Notes: generated by a model not told the origin, from the letters alone. A stretch of 64,000 nt of DNA from Chromobacterium sinusclupearum (GCF_002902845.1 NZ_PPTF01000019.1:62001-126000), one strand, 5' to 3'; shown: positions 52,296 through 63,701, counted from the stretch's first letter. A program made the numbers and translations.

Positions 52296-54498
52296 GCTGG
52301 CCATGCAAACCTTCCTGGAGGAAGCGCGCGAACTGCTTGGCGACATGGAAGGCATTCTGCTGGACATCGATCCGGCTCGCGCCGATGGCGAACAGCTGAA
52401 CGCGCTGTTCCGCACCATGCACACCATCAAGGGCTCAGCCGGCCTGTTCGGCCTGGATGACATCGTCGGCTTCACCCATCAGGCGGAAAATCTTCTGGAT
52501 CAGCTGCGCGACGGCCAACTGCGGCTGGACGATGAGCTGGTGGGACTGCTGCTGCGCTGCCACGACCACGTCAAGCTGATGATACAGGCGCTGGACGACA
52601 AGGCCGATCTGGCGTCTCTGCACGACGCGGCCTTGCTGGAATCGCTGCAGGCTTATCTGGCCGCGCCGCCCCCGGCGCCCGCGCCTGAACTCGCCTCGGC
52701 CATGGAGGCGCAAGAAGGACAAGCCGAACAAGACCCGCCCGACGCCCTGCCGCCGCAAGAACCCTGGCTGCTGTCGCTGCGCTTCGGCCCGGATGTGCTG
52801 CGCAACGGCCTCGACCCTTCTTCCTTCCTGCGTTATCTGGCCACGCTGGGCAGCATCGAACAGATCGAAGCGGTCAGCTGCAATCTGCCCATCGGCGAGG
52901 ACTTCGACGCCGAAACCAATTATCTGCGCCTGGAAGTGCTGTATCGCAGCGACATCGACGAACAGACGCTGAACGAGGTATTCGAATTCGTCCGCGAGGA
53001 CAGCGAGCTGCATATCTGGCCGCTCGGCCGCGCAGGCGTCCATCTGGCGGAGGCTTACGCCAATGCGACGCCGGCAGAGGCCGAGGCGGTGCGACTGGCT
53101 TGGCGGCGGTTCGGCGCGCTGGGCGATGACGAAACCGAAGTCCAAGCCATCGAGCCGGCGCAGCCTCCCGCCGCCGAACCCGAGCCGCCGCGCGAGGCCG
53201 CCGAAGCGATTCACGAGCCGGCTCACCCAACAACGGACACCATGCCGGCCGCCGGCGAAAGCCGCCGCCAGCACGAGAGCAAATTTCTCAAGGTGGAAGC
53301 CGGCAAGCTAGACAGCCTGATCAATCTGATCGGCGAACTGGTCATCGCCGGCGCGGCGGCCAATCTGCTGGCCCGCCGCTCGCAACAGCCGCAATTGGTG
53401 GAATCGACGCTGGCGATCGCCAATCTGATCGAACAAATTCGCGCCGGCACCCTGTCGATGCGCATGGTGCAGATAGGCGAAATCTTCCAGCGCTTCCCCC
53501 GCGTGGTGCGCGACGTCTCGCGCGAGCTGGGCAAGGACATCCAGCTGCACATCGTCGGCGCGGAAACCGAACTGGACAAATCGATGGTGGAAAAGCTGGG
53601 CGACCCGCTGCTGCACATCGTGCGCAACGCCATCGACCATGGCATAGAATCGCCGCCCATCCGGCAAGCGCACGGCAAGCCGGCCACCGGCAATCTATGG
53701 CTGAACGCCTATCACGAATCCGGCAGCATCGTCATCGAAGTGGCGGACGACGGCGGCGGCCTGGATCGCCAACGTATCCTGGCCAAGGCGCGCGAACGCG
53801 GCCTGCTGGGCCACGAGGACGAACCGCCGGACAGCGTGGTGTTCCAGCAGATATTCGAAGCCGGCTTCTCCACTGCCGACCATGTGACCAATCTGTCCGG
53901 CCGCGGCGTGGGCATGGACGTGGTCAAACGCGGCATAGAACAACTGCACGGCACGATAGAGATCGACAGCGAAGCCAGCCGCGGCACCACCTTCCGCCTG
54001 CGGCTGCCGCTGACGCTGGCCATCATCGACGGCTTCCTGGTCGATGTCGGGCATTCCACTTTCGTGCTGCCGCTGGAAGCCGTGGTGGAGTGTATAGAGC
54101 TGCCGGCCGATCTGCCGGAAAACGGCGTGCACGACTGCATCAACCTGCGCGGCGAACTGCTGCCGCTTCTGCATCTGGGCCGCTTCTTCGAACTGCCGCC
54201 CATCGCCGCCGCCCGCCGCAACATCGTGGTCGCGCAATACGGCGAGCGCAAGGCCGGCCTGGTGGTGGACGCGCTGCAAGGCGAGTTCCAAACCGTGATC
54301 AAACCGCTGGGCACGCTGTTCAGCGCGCTGAAAGCGATCAGCGGCTCCACCATACTCGGCACTGGCGAAGTGGCGCTGATTCTAGACGTGCCGGCTCTGA
54401 TCCAGCACGCCTGCCGCAAGGAGCTGGAGCGCCTCGCCCACACCATGCCCTCCACCGCCGATATCCTAGCCAACGGAGCACGCCATGACGGCCCTTAA
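52285..54498 (+). CDS. cheA: Chemotaxis histidine kinase CheA
   Basis: A 737-residue CheA. The P1 phosphotransfer domain has His46 ([11 protein letters not shown]). A linker/P2 region occupies about 150-260, followed by a Pro/Glu-rich stretch. The P3 dimerisation domain begins near [20 protein letters not shown]. The P4 kinase has [21 protein letters not shown] and GRGVGMDVV, and the P5 CheW-like domain is at the end. It phosphorylates CheY and CheB. ATG follows GAGGAGA. It overlaps the STAS gene by 11 bases and the next MCP gene by 14 bases. Confidence 0.95.
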   Translation: MDLELAMQTFLEEARELLGDMEGILLDIDPARADGEQLNALFRTMHTIKGSAGLFGLDDIVGFTHQAENLLDQLRDGQLRLDDELVGLLLRCHDHVKLMIQALDDKADLASLHDAALLESLQAYLAAPPPAPAPELASAMEAQEGQAEQDPPDALPPQEPWLLSLRFGPDVLRNGLDPSSFLRYLATLGSIEQIEAVSCNLPIGEDFDAETNYLRLEVLYRSDIDEQTLNEVFEFVREDSELHIWPLGRAGVHLAEAYANATPAEAEAVRLAWRRFGALGDDETEVQAIEPAQPPAAEPEPPREAAEAIHEPAHPTTDTMPAAGESRRQHESKFLKVEAGKLDSLINLIGELVIAGAAANLLARRSQQPQLVESTLAIANLIEQIRAGTLSMRMVQIGEIFQRFPRVVRDVSRELGKDIQLHIVGAETELDKSMVEKLGDPLLHIVRNAIDHGIESPPIRQAHGKPATGNLWLNAYHESGSIVIEVADDGGGLDRQRILAKARERGLLGHEDEPPDSVVFQQIFEAGFSTADHVTNLSGRGVGMDVVKRGIEQLHGTIEIDSEASRGTTFRLRLPLTLAIIDGFLVDVGHSTFVLPLEAVVECIELPADLPENGVHDCINLRGELLPLLHLGRFFELPPIAAARRNIVVAQYGERKAGLVVDALQGEFQTVIKPLGTLFSALKAISGSTILGTGEVALILDVPALIQHACRKELERLAHTMPSTADILANGARHDGP

Positions 54499-56080
54499 AG
54501 ACATGCGCATCGCCACCCAGCAAGCACTCGGCTACGGCGCCATCATCGCGCTGCTGCTGGCATGCATCGCGCTCGCCATGCTCGGCCTCCAGGATCTGGG
54601 CGAAGTGATCCACGGCATCACCGTCAACAATCAGGAAAACCGGCTGGCGCATCAGCTGCTGGAGCAGAACCAGGAAGTACGCATCAATATCCGCACCTCC
54701 CTGCTGGCGGACCAGCCGGGAGAAACCATGCAGGCCAACCAGGCGTTTCAGGATTCGCTGCGCCGTTACCAGGACATCGAACAACAGCTGGCGCAGCTGT
54801 TCCAGCGCGAGTCAGACACCCGAGTCCGCGAGCGCGAGCTGATGGGCGCGATCCAGACCGCCAGCCGCGACGCGCACCAGGGCTACCAGCGAGCGCTGGA
54901 ACTAGCCATGCAGCAGAGAGGCCCGGAAGCGCGCGCGCTGGCCACTGCCGGCAAGGGCGCGATTTTGAATCAGAGCATCGCCGCGCTGGCCGAGTATGAA
55001 GACCAGCTGAACAAGAGCCTGGTGCAGCAAAGCGAACACACCACCGCATCCAGCCGCAATCGCCTGTTGCTCATGGCTGGATTGGCCATCGCCGCCAGCG
55101 TGCTGATCGCCTTGTTCACCCGCAATGAACTGCTGCGCACGCTGGGCGGCGAGCCGCGACAGGTGGCGGCCATGATGCACGAAGTGGCCAAGGGCAATCT
55201 GCAGTGCCGGATTACGCTGCGCGAGGGGGACCGCGGCAGCCTGGCGGCCTCCATCATGCAAACCGTGCAGACGCTGGCCACCATCATCGCCGAGGTCAAG
55301 GGCGGCTCGGAAAGCCTGTCCGTGGCCGCGCAGCACATCCACGCCACCTCGCAGCTGCTGGCGCAATCGGCGAGCGAGCAGGCCTCGGGCCTGGAGGAAA
55401 CCTCCAGCTCGGTGCAGCAGATGTCGGCCTCGATCAATCAGACCAGCGACAACGCCAGGATGACGGAAGGCATCGCGGAAAAAGCCTCCAGCGAAGCCGC
55501 CGCCGGCGGCCAGGCGGTGCAGGAAACGATACGGGCGATGCGCCAGATCGCCGACAAGATCAGCATCGTCGACGACATCGCCTACCAGACCAATCTGTTG
55601 GCGCTGAACGCCGCCATCGAGGCGGCGCGCGCAGGCGAGCACGGCAAGGGCTTCGCCGTGGTGGCGGCCGAAGTCCGCAAGCTGGCGGAGCGCAGCCAGG
55701 TGGCGGCGCAGGAAATCAGCACCCTGGCGCGGGGCAGCGTCGGACTGGTGGATCAGGCCGGGGGCCTGCTGGAGGAGATCGTCCGCTCCAGCCGCCGCAC
55801 TTCCGACCTGGTGCAGGAGATCGCCGCCGCTTCCGGCGAGCAGTCCGGCGGCGTCGGCCAGATCAGCCTGGCGATACAGCAGCTGAGCCACACCACGCAG
55901 CAGAACGCCAGCGCCAGCGAAGAGCTGGCCGCCACCGCGGAACAGATGAACCGCCAGGCGGAAAACCTGCATGATCTGATCGGCTTCTTCCATCTGGGTA
56001 CGCTGCAGGGCGGCTCGCACGGCGCGCCCGCGGCGCCGCGGGCCAGCCACAGCGCCGATGCTTTCCGACGCATCGAATGA
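54485..56080 (+). CDS. Methyl-accepting chemotaxis protein
   Basis: A 531-residue MCP. TM1 is at about 15-35, with a four-helix-bundle periplasmic sensor to about 190, TM2 at about 192-210, then HAMP. The signalling domain has the hairpin tip [20 protein letters not shown]. It ends SADAFRRIE and lacks the C-terminal xWxxF pentapeptide that tethers CheR and CheB. RBS CGGAG. It lies directly between cheA and cheW, so it probably works with this Che set. Ligand unknown. Confidence 0.93.
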   Translation: MTALKDMRIATQQALGYGAIIALLLACIALAMLGLQDLGEVIHGITVNNQENRLAHQLLEQNQEVRINIRTSLLADQPGETMQANQAFQDSLRRYQDIEQQLAQLFQRESDTRVRERELMGAIQTASRDAHQGYQRALELAMQQRGPEARALATAGKGAILNQSIAALAEYEDQLNKSLVQQSEHTTASSRNRLLLMAGLAIAASVLIALFTRNELLRTLGGEPRQVAAMMHEVAKGNLQCRITLREGDRGSLAASIMQTVQTLATIIAEVKGGSESLSVAAQHIHATSQLLAQSASEQASGLEETSSSVQQMSASINQTSDNARMTEGIAEKASSEAAAGGQAVQETIRAMRQIADKISIVDDIAYQTNLLALNAAIEAARAGEHGKGFAVVAAEVRKLAERSQVAAQEISTLARGSVGLVDQAGGLLEEIVRSSRRTSDLVQEIAAASGEQSGGVGQISLAIQQLSHTTQQNASASEELAATAEQMNRQAENLHDLIGFFHLGTLQGGSHGAPAAPRASHSADAFRRIE

Positions 56081-56097
56081 CCACCGGAGACGCAGCC

Positions 56098-56643
56098 ATG
56101 GCAGCACTGAACATTCTGCGCCGCAGCGACGGCCACCCGGTCCAGGAGGAACAAGGCGACATTCGCCAGTTCCTGACCTTTCAACTGGCCGGCGAAACCT
56201 TCGCCGTCGGCATCCTGCGGATACGCGAAATCCTGGAATACATCAAGCTGACCACCGTGCCGCTGATGCCGCCGTTCATCCGCGGCGTGATGAACTTGCG
56301 CGGCGCGGTGGTGCCGGTGATCGACCTGTCGCTGCGCTTCGCGCGCGATCAAACGGCGATCAACCGCCGAACCTGCATCGTCATCATCGAAATGGAACAT
56401 GCGGAACAGTGCCAGCTGATCGGCGTGCTGGTGGACACCGTGCACGAAGTGCTGGCCATCCCGGACAGCGAAATCGAGCCGCCGCCGCAGTTCGGCAGCA
56501 AGATCCGGGTGGACTTCATCGAAGGCATGGCCAAGGTGGACAGCCACTTCGTGGTGCTGTTGAACGTGGACAAAGTGCTGTCGCTGGAAGAAATGTCGCT
56601 GCTGTCCGAACTGAGCCGCCAGGAAATGGCAGAGGAGGAGTGA
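56098..56643 (+). CDS. cheW: Chemotaxis coupling protein CheW
   Basis: About 181 residues from ATG 56098, which has GGAG eight bases upstream. An in-frame ATG at 56077 overlaps the MCP stop and would add seven residues. The CheW fold is seen in [23 protein letters not shown], then [20 protein letters not shown] and the end [11 protein letters not shown]. It links MCPs to CheA in signalling arrays. It is flanked by two MCP genes. Confidence 0.93.
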   Translation: MAALNILRRSDGHPVQEEQGDIRQFLTFQLAGETFAVGILRIREILEYIKLTTVPLMPPFIRGVMNLRGAVVPVIDLSLRFARDQTAINRRTCIVIIEMEHAEQCQLIGVLVDTVHEVLAIPDSEIEPPPQFGSKIRVDFIEGMAKVDSHFVVLLNVDKVLSLEEMSLLSELSRQEMAEEE

Positions 56644-56710
56644 TGCGCGCTCGCCATCATGCAGTTGCGGGCCGTCGTGGACAGCCACCGGCCCGACGCG
56701 GAGACCCCCG

Positions 56711-58330
56711 ATGAAAAACCTCACCATCCGCCAACAATTCAGCCTGTTGATCGTCTGCGTGCTGCTGGGACTGGGCCTGCTGACCGTCACCGCCTGGCAG
56801 GGCTTGCGCACCGTGATGATCAATGGCGCGCTGTATCATCAGATAGTCATCGGCAAGGATTTCATCAACGACCTGGACCCGCCCAATCAGGACCTGGTCG
56901 CCGCCTTTCTGGCGGTGAACATGCTGCGCAACACCACCGACCCCTCGCTGCGCCAGCAGTGGTTCAACCAGCTGCGAGCCAAGCGCGCCGAGTTCTATGA
57001 CAGCCAGAAAAAGTGGCAGGCCAGCGATCTGCCGCCAGATATGCGCGCCATGCTGGAACAGAAAGTCAAGCCCACGGCGGATGCCTTCTTCCAGGAATTG
57101 GAGACGCATTTGCTGCCAGCGCTGGAAGCCCATGATCAACTGGAGATCAACCGCTCATTCGACCGGCTGTCGGCCGACTATGAGCTCAACCATCAGGCCA
57201 TCCTGCCCTTGATCGACAAAACCAACCAGATGCAGCAGGCAACGGAAACGGAAGCCGAACGCAATACCCGGCTCACCTTCTCCTTGCTCGGTTCGGTCAG
57301 CCTCGCCGTGCTGCTGCTGCTGACCGGCTCCTTGACCTGGATATACCGTCAGCTGGTGCGCCAATTGGGCGGCGAGCCGCAGGCGGTGGCCGATATCGCG
57401 CGCGAAGTAGCCGCGGGCCGGTTGAACATCACCACCACGCCCGCGCCGCAGGAGAGTCTGCGCGACGCCATGCAGCAAATGTGCCAGCAACTGCGGACCA
57501 TCATCGGCGATGTGAAGATAGGCGCGGATGGCATCGCCAGCGCGGCCCAGCAAATCAGCGCCACCTCCATGGCCTTGTCGCAAAGCGCCAGCGCCTCGGC
57601 CGCCGGCGTGGAACAAAGTTCGGCCTCGATCGAGCAGGTCTCGGCCTCGGTCAGCCAGACCAGCGACAACTCGCGCACCACCGAAGCCATCGCCGAAAAG
57701 GCATCGGAAGAAGCCACCGAAGGCGGCAAGGCGGTGCAGCAGACGGTGCTGGCGATGCGCCAGATCGCCGAACGGGTCGGCATCATCGACGACATCGCCT
57801 ACCAGACCAATCTATTGGCGCTGAACGCCGCCATCGAGGCGGCGCGGGCAGGCAAACACGGCGCCGGCTTCGCCGTGGTGGCGGCCGAAGTGCGCAAGCT
57901 GGCGGAGCGCAGCCAGGTGGCGGCGCAAGAAATCGGCGAACTGGCCGAACACAGCGTCACCGTGGCCGAGCAGGCCGGCCGCCTGCTGCTGGAGATCGTC
58001 CGCTCCAGCGGCCGCACCGCCGACCTGGTGCAGGAAATCGCCGCCGCCACCCAGGAGCAGGCCGGCGGCATAGGCCAGATCAGCCAGGCCATTCAGCATC
58101 TGAACCATTCCACCCAGCAGAACGCCGCCGCCAGCGAGCAGTTGGCCTCCACCGCGGCGGAGATGAATATGCAGGCGGAGCGGCTGCAACAGGCCATGGC
58201 CTTCTTCCATCTGGGCCATACGGCGGGGATGGCAGCCGGCGCTGCGCCCGCCTTAGCCATGGCGGCAGCGCCGGCCTTCACGCCGGATGCGGCCAAAACG
58301 GACGAGCACGACGATATGTACCGTTTCTGA
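56711..58330 (+). CDS. Methyl-accepting chemotaxis protein
   Basis: A 539-residue MCP. TM1 is at about 10-30, a helical periplasmic domain runs to about 190, TM2 is at about 193-213, and HAMP and a signalling domain follow with [20 protein letters not shown] at the tip. The signalling half is very similar to that of the MCP at 54485-56080 while the sensor halves differ, which suggests duplication with sensor divergence. It ends EHDDMYRF and lacks the xWxxF tether. GGAG lies about eight bases before the ATG. Confidence 0.93.
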   Translation: MKNLTIRQQFSLLIVCVLLGLGLLTVTAWQGLRTVMINGALYHQIVIGKDFINDLDPPNQDLVAAFLAVNMLRNTTDPSLRQQWFNQLRAKRAEFYDSQKKWQASDLPPDMRAMLEQKVKPTADAFFQELETHLLPALEAHDQLEINRSFDRLSADYELNHQAILPLIDKTNQMQQATETEAERNTRLTFSLLGSVSLAVLLLLTGSLTWIYRQLVRQLGGEPQAVADIAREVAAGRLNITTTPAPQESLRDAMQQMCQQLRTIIGDVKIGADGIASAAQQISATSMALSQSASASAAGVEQSSASIEQVSASVSQTSDNSRTTEAIAEKASEEATEGGKAVQQTVLAMRQIAERVGIIDDIAYQTNLLALNAAIEAARAGKHGAGFAVVAAEVRKLAERSQVAAQEIGELAEHSVTVAEQAGRLLLEIVRSSGRTADLVQEIAAATQEQAGGIGQISQAIQHLNHSTQQNAAASEQLASTAAEMNMQAERLQQAMAFFHLGHTAGMAAGAAPALAMAAAPAFTPDAAKTDEHDDMYRF

Positions 58331-58406
58331 AACTCGGACTGTACTAGATTGAAATGACACACAAGCCGCCGGCTCGACCCGACGCAAAACAAGGAAGCCT
58401 TGCATC

Positions 58407-58970
58407 ATGGCGCCATCCCCGCCCAGCGCAACAGGAGCCCCGCCCGCAGCCGATTCGTCCAGCGACGCGGTATTCCTGCATCCTGGCGAATGGCACTTCG
58501 GCGGCAGCGGCACCCGCATCCGCACGCTGCTCGGCTCCTGCGTGTCGATTGTGCTATGGCACCCGCAGGCCCGCGTCGGCGGCATGTGCCATTACCTGCT
58601 GGCCCAGCGCAACCACCGCCGTACCGAAACCCTGTCCGGCCGCTACGGCGACGAGGCGATGCTGTTGCTGCTGCGGGAAATTCTGGCCTGCGGCCTGCCG
58701 CTGCAGGAGTTTCAGGCGCGGCTGGTCGGCGGGGCCTCGATGATGCTCAGCCGCGAACGCAAGCTCAGCCACGATGTCCCGTCGCGCAACATCAATCTGG
58801 CGCGCGCGATGGTCAAGCAGCTTGGCCTGCGGCTGCAGGGGGAAGACTTGGGCGGCAACTGCCCGAGGCTGGTGCTGTTCGATGTCGCCAGCGGCAATGT
58901 TTGGATCAAACAATCACAAGAGGCCGAGCTGGAAGCGATGCCGCCTCCCAACGCAAGGACGCGCACATGA
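58407..58970 (+). CDS. cheD: Chemoreceptor glutamine deamidase CheD
   Basis: A 187-residue CheD. Cys45 ([11 protein letters not shown]) is the catalytic thiol and His62 (GMCHYLL) its partner; RLVGGASMM and [10 protein letters not shown] follow as in the family. It deamidates glutamines of MCPs and can interact with CheY phosphatases of the CheC type in other bacteria. RBS AAGGAAG. The stop overlaps the cheB start as ATGA. Confidence 0.93.
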   Translation: MAPSPPSATGAPPAADSSSDAVFLHPGEWHFGGSGTRIRTLLGSCVSIVLWHPQARVGGMCHYLLAQRNHRRTETLSGRYGDEAMLLLLREILACGLPLQEFQARLVGGASMMLSRERKLSHDVPSRNINLARAMVKQLGLRLQGEDLGGNCPRLVLFDVASGNVWIKQSQEAELEAMPPPNARTRT

Positions 58971-60070
58971 GCATCAAGGTTCTGATCGTCGACGACTCCG
59001 CCGTGGTGCGGCAGGTGTTGAGCCAGGTTTTCGACAAGGCCAGCGGCATCGAGGTGATGGACGTCGCAAATGATCCGTATATGGCGATGGACAAGATGAA
59101 GCTGCATTGGCCGGACGTGATCGTGCTGGATGTGGAAATGCCGCGGATGGATGGCATCACCTTCCTCAAGCAGCTGATGGCGACCCGTCCGACGCCGGTG
59201 GTGATCTGCTCCTCGCTGACGCAAAAAGGCACCGACATCAGCATGCAGGCATTGGCGGCCGGCGCGGTGGAGGTGATCGCCAAACCGGCGGCCGGGGTCA
59301 AGGGCTTCCTGGAGGAAAGCGCAAATCAACTGGTGATGGCGGTGCGCAGCGCCGCCGCCGCGCGCATGAACCGGATGCGGGTGATGCCGTCGGCCAGCGG
59401 CGCGGCGCCCAGCGGTGGCAGCAGCGCGGCGGCGCTGGAGACGCGCCCCAAGTTGTCGGCGGACGCCATCCTGTCCGCGCCGACCGGCAGCAATGTCTTC
59501 GCCACCACCGAACGCATCGTCGCCATCGGCACCTCCACCGGCGGCACCCAGGCGCTGGAGGCCATCCTGACCGAGCTGCCGCGCACCTGCCCGGGCCTGG
59601 CCATCGTGCAGCACATGCCGGAGAAATTCACCCGCTCCTTCGCCGACCGCCTGAACAGCCTGTCGCAAATCGAAGTCAAGGAGGCCAGCAACGGCGACCG
59701 CATCCTGCCCGGCCGCGCGCTGATCGCGCCAGGCGGCAAGCATATGATGGTCAAGCGCAGCGGCGCCTACTACCAGGTGGAAGTGGTGGACGGCCCGCTG
59801 GTCAGCCGCCACAAGCCATCGGTGGATGTGCTGTTCCGCTCCGCCGCCAAGTTCGCCGGCCGCAACGCGCTGGGCGTCATCATGACCGGCATGGGCGACG
59901 ATGGCGCCAAGGGGCTGAAGGAAATGCATGACTGCGGCGCCAAGACCATCGCCCAGGACGAAGAAAGCTGCGTGGTGTTCGGCATGCCCAAGGAAGCGAT
60001 CAAGCTGGGCGCCGCCGACGAAGTGATGTCCTTGGACATGATCGCCAAGGCGATCTGCCGGCAGGGATAG
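58967..60070 (+). CDS. cheB: Chemotaxis methylesterase/response regulator CheB
   Basis: A 367-residue CheB with an N-terminal receiver (Asp55 in VIVLDVEMP), a flexible linker (about 125-170) and a C-terminal methylesterase. The catalytic triad motifs are GTSTGG (Ser), [11 protein letters not shown] (His) and MTGMGDDG (Asp). It removes methyl groups from MCPs. No cheR, the opposing methyltransferase, is present in this operon. ATG 58967 overlaps cheD by 4 bases and has AAGGA upstream. Confidence 0.95.
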   Translation: MSIKVLIVDDSAVVRQVLSQVFDKASGIEVMDVANDPYMAMDKMKLHWPDVIVLDVEMPRMDGITFLKQLMATRPTPVVICSSLTQKGTDISMQALAAGAVEVIAKPAAGVKGFLEESANQLVMAVRSAAAARMNRMRVMPSASGAAPSGGSSAAALETRPKLSADAILSAPTGSNVFATTERIVAIGTSTGGTQALEAILTELPRTCPGLAIVQHMPEKFTRSFADRLNSLSQIEVKEASNGDRILPGRALIAPGGKHMMVKRSGAYYQVEVVDGPLVSRHKPSVDVLFRSAAKFAGRNALGVIMTGMGDDGAKGLKEMHDCGAKTIAQDEESCVVFGMPKEAIKLGAADEVMSLDMIAKAICRQG

Positions 60071-60078
60071 GCGCCGCC

Positions 60079-61284
60079 ATGGTGCTGCAGATGGACGATG
60101 TACTGGTGGTGGAAGACAGCGCGGTGCAACGCCAGCATGCCTGCGATCTGTGCCGACAGCTCGGCATCGTCAATCTGCGGCAGGCGGCGGATGGCAACGA
60201 GGCGCTGGCGCGGATGCGCGAACAACTGCCCAGCCTGGTGCTGATCGATCTGGAAATGCCGCAGCTGGATGGCGTGCAGCTGATCCAGCAGATGGCCAAG
60301 GAAGGCTTGTCCGCGCCCATCATCGTCACCTCCGGCAAAGACTACCTGTTGATTTCCACCGTCGAACTGATGGGGCGGGAGCTGGGCCTGCCGGTGCTGG
60401 GCGGCATCAAGAAGCCGCTGCAGCAACAGGCGCTGGAGGATCTGCTCCGACGGGTATGGACGCCGCCATCGGAAAGCGGCGCCGAGGTGGAGCTGTGCCA
60501 GGATAAGGACGTGCGGCTGGCGCTGGACCAAGGCCAGCTGGTGCCGTATTACCAACCCAAGGTGACCCTGGATGGCGGCCTGTTGAAAGGCGCGGAAATG
60601 CTGGTGCGCTGGCATCATCCGGAGCTGGGGGTGATCCCGCCGTCGCGCTTCATTCCGGTGATAGAAGCCTGCGACTGGGCTACCGAGCTGACGCTGACCA
60701 TGCTGGAACAAGGCTTGCAACAATGGCAGGAGTGGGCGCGGCGCGGCCTGCGGCTGCCGCTGTCGGTCAACCTGTCCGCGCTGTCGCTGAAAGGCACGAC
60801 CCTGGCCGACGAGATAGACCAGCGCATCCGCGCCAGCCGGGTGCCGCCTCGCTTCATCGTGTTCGAGATCACCGAAACCGCCGTCGCCGACAACCTGGCC
60901 GAAGCCATAGGCATCGCCGCGCGGCTGCGTCTCAGCGGCGTCGGGCTGTCCATCGACGACTTCGGCACCGGCTTCGCCACCTTCCAGCAACTGATGCGCT
61001 TCCCGTTCACCGAGCTGAAAATCGACCAGTCGCTGGTGACGTCGATCTCCAACAAGCCGCACCTGGAGGCGGTGTTCAACAGCATACTGGAACTGGCGCG
61101 CCGGCTGCAGCTGACCACGGTGGCCGAAGGCATCGAAACGCCCAAGGACCTGAGCTTCGTCGGCGAGCGCGGCTGCGTGATGGGACAAGGCTATTATTTC
61201 GCCAAGCCGCTCGCGGCCGATCAATTTGAAAGCTGGGTCAAGAACCGCATGCAGCGCAAGCCCGAACCCAGCCAGGAAAACTAA
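60079..61284 (+). CDS. Response regulator with EAL cyclic-di-GMP phosphodiesterase domain
   Basis: A 401-residue protein. The receiver domain (1-125) has Asp57 (LVLIDLEMP). The EAL domain (about 140-395) retains the Glu of the signature as EML (173-175, GAEMLVRW), with NLSALS, EITE, DDFGTGF and the late AEGIET, so it is probably active. It lies 8 bases after cheB, which suggests that CheA or a related kinase controls local cyclic di-GMP breakdown. It is the last gene of the operon and converges on srkA. Confidence 0.9.
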   Translation: MVLQMDDVLVVEDSAVQRQHACDLCRQLGIVNLRQAADGNEALARMREQLPSLVLIDLEMPQLDGVQLIQQMAKEGLSAPIIVTSGKDYLLISTVELMGRELGLPVLGGIKKPLQQQALEDLLRRVWTPPSESGAEVELCQDKDVRLALDQGQLVPYYQPKVTLDGGLLKGAEMLVRWHHPELGVIPPSRFIPVIEACDWATELTLTMLEQGLQQWQEWARRGLRLPLSVNLSALSLKGTTLADEIDQRIRASRVPPRFIVFEITETAVADNLAEAIGIAARLRLSGVGLSIDDFGTGFATFQQLMRFPFTELKIDQSLVTSISNKPHLEAVFNSILELARRLQLTTVAEGIETPKDLSFVGERGCVMGQGYYFAKPLAADQFESWVKNRMQRKPEPSQEN

Positions 61285-61293
61285 TTCAGCGCG

Positions 61294-62283
61294 TCAGTTG
61301 GACCACAGCGGCGGCTCGTCCATCAGCGCGATCTGCTCGCGCAGCCCCAGAATCTGCTCCTCCCAATAGCGCGGGCTGCCAAACCACGGGAAGGCCGCCG
61401 GAAACGCCGGATCATGCCAGCGCCGCGCCAGCCAGGCGCTGTAATGGATCAGCCGCAGCGTGCGCAGCGCTTCCACCAGGTTCAGCTCGCGCAAATCGAA
61501 GTCGCAGAAGTCTTCGTAGCCGGCCAAGACTTCGGCCAATTGGCGCGACTGCTCCTCTCGCTCGCCCGACAAAAGCATCCACAAATCCTGTACCGCCGGT
61601 CCGCTGCGGCTGTCGTCGAAATCGACGAAGTGCGGACCGGCGTCGGTCCACAACAGATTGCCGACATGGCAATCGCCATGCAGCCGCAGAGCGGCGACAT
61701 GGCCGGCGCGCTCGAAACAACGCGCCACGCCGTCCAGCGCCTGCTCCGCCACGCCGCGATATACCGATGCCAGCTCCGGCGGCAGCCAGTCGCCGGCCAA
61801 GATGAAGGCGGCCGGCTCGCGGCCAAAGCTTTGCAAATCCAGGACCGGACGATGCTGATAAGCCTCGGTCCGGCCCAAGGCGTGGATGCGGCCGAGAAAA
61901 CGGCCAATCCATTGCAGCGTGTCGGCCCGGTCCAGCTCCGGCACCCGGCCGCCGCGGCGCTCGAACAAGGCGAAGCGGAAACCGCCGTGATGATGCAAGG
62001 TCTGGCCCTGCAACAGCAGCGGCGGCACCGCCGGGATCTCGCGCTCGGCCAGCGCCAGGCTGAATGCGTGCTCCTCCAGGATGGCCGCGTCGCTCCAGCG
62101 CTGTGGCCGGTAGAACTTGGCGATCAGCGGCGGCGCGTCATCGATGCCGATCTGATAGACGCGATTTTCATAGCTGTTCAGCGCCAGCAGGCTGCCGCTG
62201 GCCCTCAGGCCCAGGCTCTCGACCGCATCGAGAATGGCGTCCGGCGTCAAGGCGGCGAACGGGGGAAGCAGTGTGTTTTCCAT
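61294..62283 (-). CDS. srkA: Stress response kinase A (YihE/RdoA)
   Basis: A 329-residue aminoglycoside-phosphotransferase-like kinase of the SrkA family, of usual length. The catalytic loop is LHGDCHVGNLLW and the metal motif is HFVDFDDSRSGP. The N-terminus includes LNSYENRVYQIG, typical of SrkA. It is a Ser/Thr protein kinase thought to counter envelope stress. No ribosome binding site precedes the ATG; instead TATAAT (62290-62295) lies seven bases upstream, so the mRNA could be [10 protein letters not shown]. It is divergent from the small membrane protein gene. Confidence 0.9.
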   Translation of the reverse strand: MENTLLPPFAALTPDAILDAVESLGLRASGSLLALNSYENRVYQIGIDDAPPLIAKFYRPQRWSDAAILEEHAFSLALAEREIPAVPPLLLQGQTLHHHGGFRFALFERRGGRVPELDRADTLQWIGRFLGRIHALGRTEAYQHRPVLDLQSFGREPAAFILAGDWLPPELASVYRGVAEQALDGVARCFERAGHVAALRLHGDCHVGNLLWTDAGPHFVDFDDSRSGPAVQDLWMLLSGEREEQSRQLAEVLAGYEDFCDFDLRELNLVEALRTLRLIHYSAWLARRWHDPAFPAAFPWFGSPRYWEEQILGLREQIALMDEPPLWSN

Positions 62284-62366
62284 CGCTCGATTATAGCGGC
62301 GCGCGCCACAAAGCGGCCGCTGATCTGCTAAGCCTAAAGTGTGGTATCGGCGCGCGGAGGCAAACG

Positions 62367-62627
62367 ATGAAACTGCATCTTCCTCACCCCCATCTGCATT
62401 TCGACGGCGAGCAATGGCAACAAGGCACCGAGCGCTGGGCCGATATCACGCTGCAAGGCTGGCTGCTGTTATTGGACAGCCAAGCTCGTCGCCAAGCCTG
62501 GTTGCGCTGGCGCGAGCGCCGCCCGCCCGCGCGCGAGGTCTTGCTCGGCCTCGCCTGCTGGCTCAGCGGCAGCATGGTGTTGCTAGGCCTGGTCTACTTG
62601 CTGTACCTGCTTTCCACGCACTGGTAA
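62367..62627 (+). CDS. Small membrane protein, function unknown
   Basis: An 86-residue protein starting MKLHLPHPHLHFDGEQWQQG, with a basic middle (RRQAWLRWRERRPPAREV) and one C-terminal membrane helix (about 58-82). ATG 62367 follows GGAGG at ideal spacing. It lies 129 bases ahead of the CDF transporter on the same strand and may share its transcript. The His-rich N-terminus could bind metal. No family recognised. Confidence 0.7.
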   Translation: MKLHLPHPHLHFDGEQWQQGTERWADITLQGWLLLLDSQARRQAWLRWRERRPPAREVLLGLACWLSGSMVLLGLVYLLYLLSTHW

Positions 62628-62756
62628 GCCATGTGGACGACAGGGTCTCTGCAGCTCATTCTCGTTTTCATTATCATTTACTTTTGCAATCGAAATTTAA
62701 TGACCGATAGCAAAAACAATGAGAAAATAGCGCCTTCCCTCGTACGGACAACCGAG

Positions 62757-63701
62757 ATGAGCCACAGCCACCACCACATCGACACGCGCAAGGAACCGGA
62801 CAGCGCCGAACGCCAGCAGGCCGCGCGCACCAGCACGCTGGTCAGCGTGGTGGTCAATATCGTCCTGTCCACGGTACAGATCATCGTCGGCGCCTGGGCG
62901 CACTCTTCCGCCCTGATCGCCGACGGCATCCATTCGCTGTCCGACCTGTTCGCCGATTTTGTCGTACTGTTCGCCGGCAAGCACAGCGGCAAGGGCCCGG
63001 ACCACGATCATCAATACGGCCATCAGCGCTATGAGAACGCCGCGTCTTTGGTGCTGGGCCTGCTGTTGCTGGCCGTGGGCGGCGGCATGCTGTATTCCGC
63101 CGCGAATAAATTCATCCATCCCGAAGACATTCCGTCGGTGCATGCGCTGGCCTTGTGGATCGCCGCGCTGGCGCTGATCGCCAAGGAAAGCCTGTTCCGC
63201 TACATGCTGGCGGCTGCGCAGCGGGTGCGCTCCAGCATGCTGGTGGCCAATGCCTGGCACGCGCGCTCCGACGCCGCGTCATCGCTGGTGGTGGCGGCCG
63301 GCGTCGCCGGCAACCTGCTGGGCTATCCGATACTGGACCCGGTGGCCGCGCTGGTGGTGGGGCTGCTGGTGGGCAAGATGGGTTGGAGCTTCGCCTGGGA
63401 CGCGCTGCATGATCTGATGGACCGCGCCGCCAGCGAAGACGATGTCGCGGCCATTCGCGCCACCTTGCTGGACACCCCAGGCATCATCGGCGTGCACGAC
63501 CTGCGCACGCGCAAGATGGGCGATCTGATCCTGGTGGACGTGCATCTGGAAGTCGACGGCAGCATCAATGTGTTCCAGGCCCACGCCATCACCGAAGAAG
63601 CCCAGCAGCGCGTCATGCGCAGCCATCCGGTGCTGGACGTGATGACCCACATCGACCCAGCCGAGCACTATCAATCAAATAGCATAACCATCGCCAGTTG
63701 A
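62757..63701 (+). CDS. Cation diffusion facilitator (CDF) metal efflux transporter
   Basis: A 314-residue CDF protein of FieF/MamB type. The N-terminus is His-rich (MSHSHHHID). About six membrane helices follow, with the metal-site HxxxD pairs in ADGIHSLSD (His59, Asp63) and WHARSDAASS. A C-terminal ferredoxin-like cytoplasmic domain (about 215-300) completes it. It would export zinc, iron or a similar divalent ion in exchange for protons. In-frame ATGs at 62631 and 62700 lie further upstream, but they lack ribosome binding sites and would add a segment not seen in the family. Confidence 0.9.
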   Translation: MSHSHHHIDTRKEPDSAERQQAARTSTLVSVVVNIVLSTVQIIVGAWAHSSALIADGIHSLSDLFADFVVLFAGKHSGKGPDHDHQYGHQRYENAASLVLGLLLLAVGGGMLYSAANKFIHPEDIPSVHALALWIAALALIAKESLFRYMLAAAQRVRSSMLVANAWHARSDAASSLVVAAGVAGNLLGYPILDPVAALVVGLLVGKMGWSFAWDALHDLMDRAASEDDVAAIRATLLDTPGIIGVHDLRTRKMGDLILVDVHLEVDGSINVFQAHAITEEAQQRVMRSHPVLDVMTHIDPAEHYQSNSITIAS

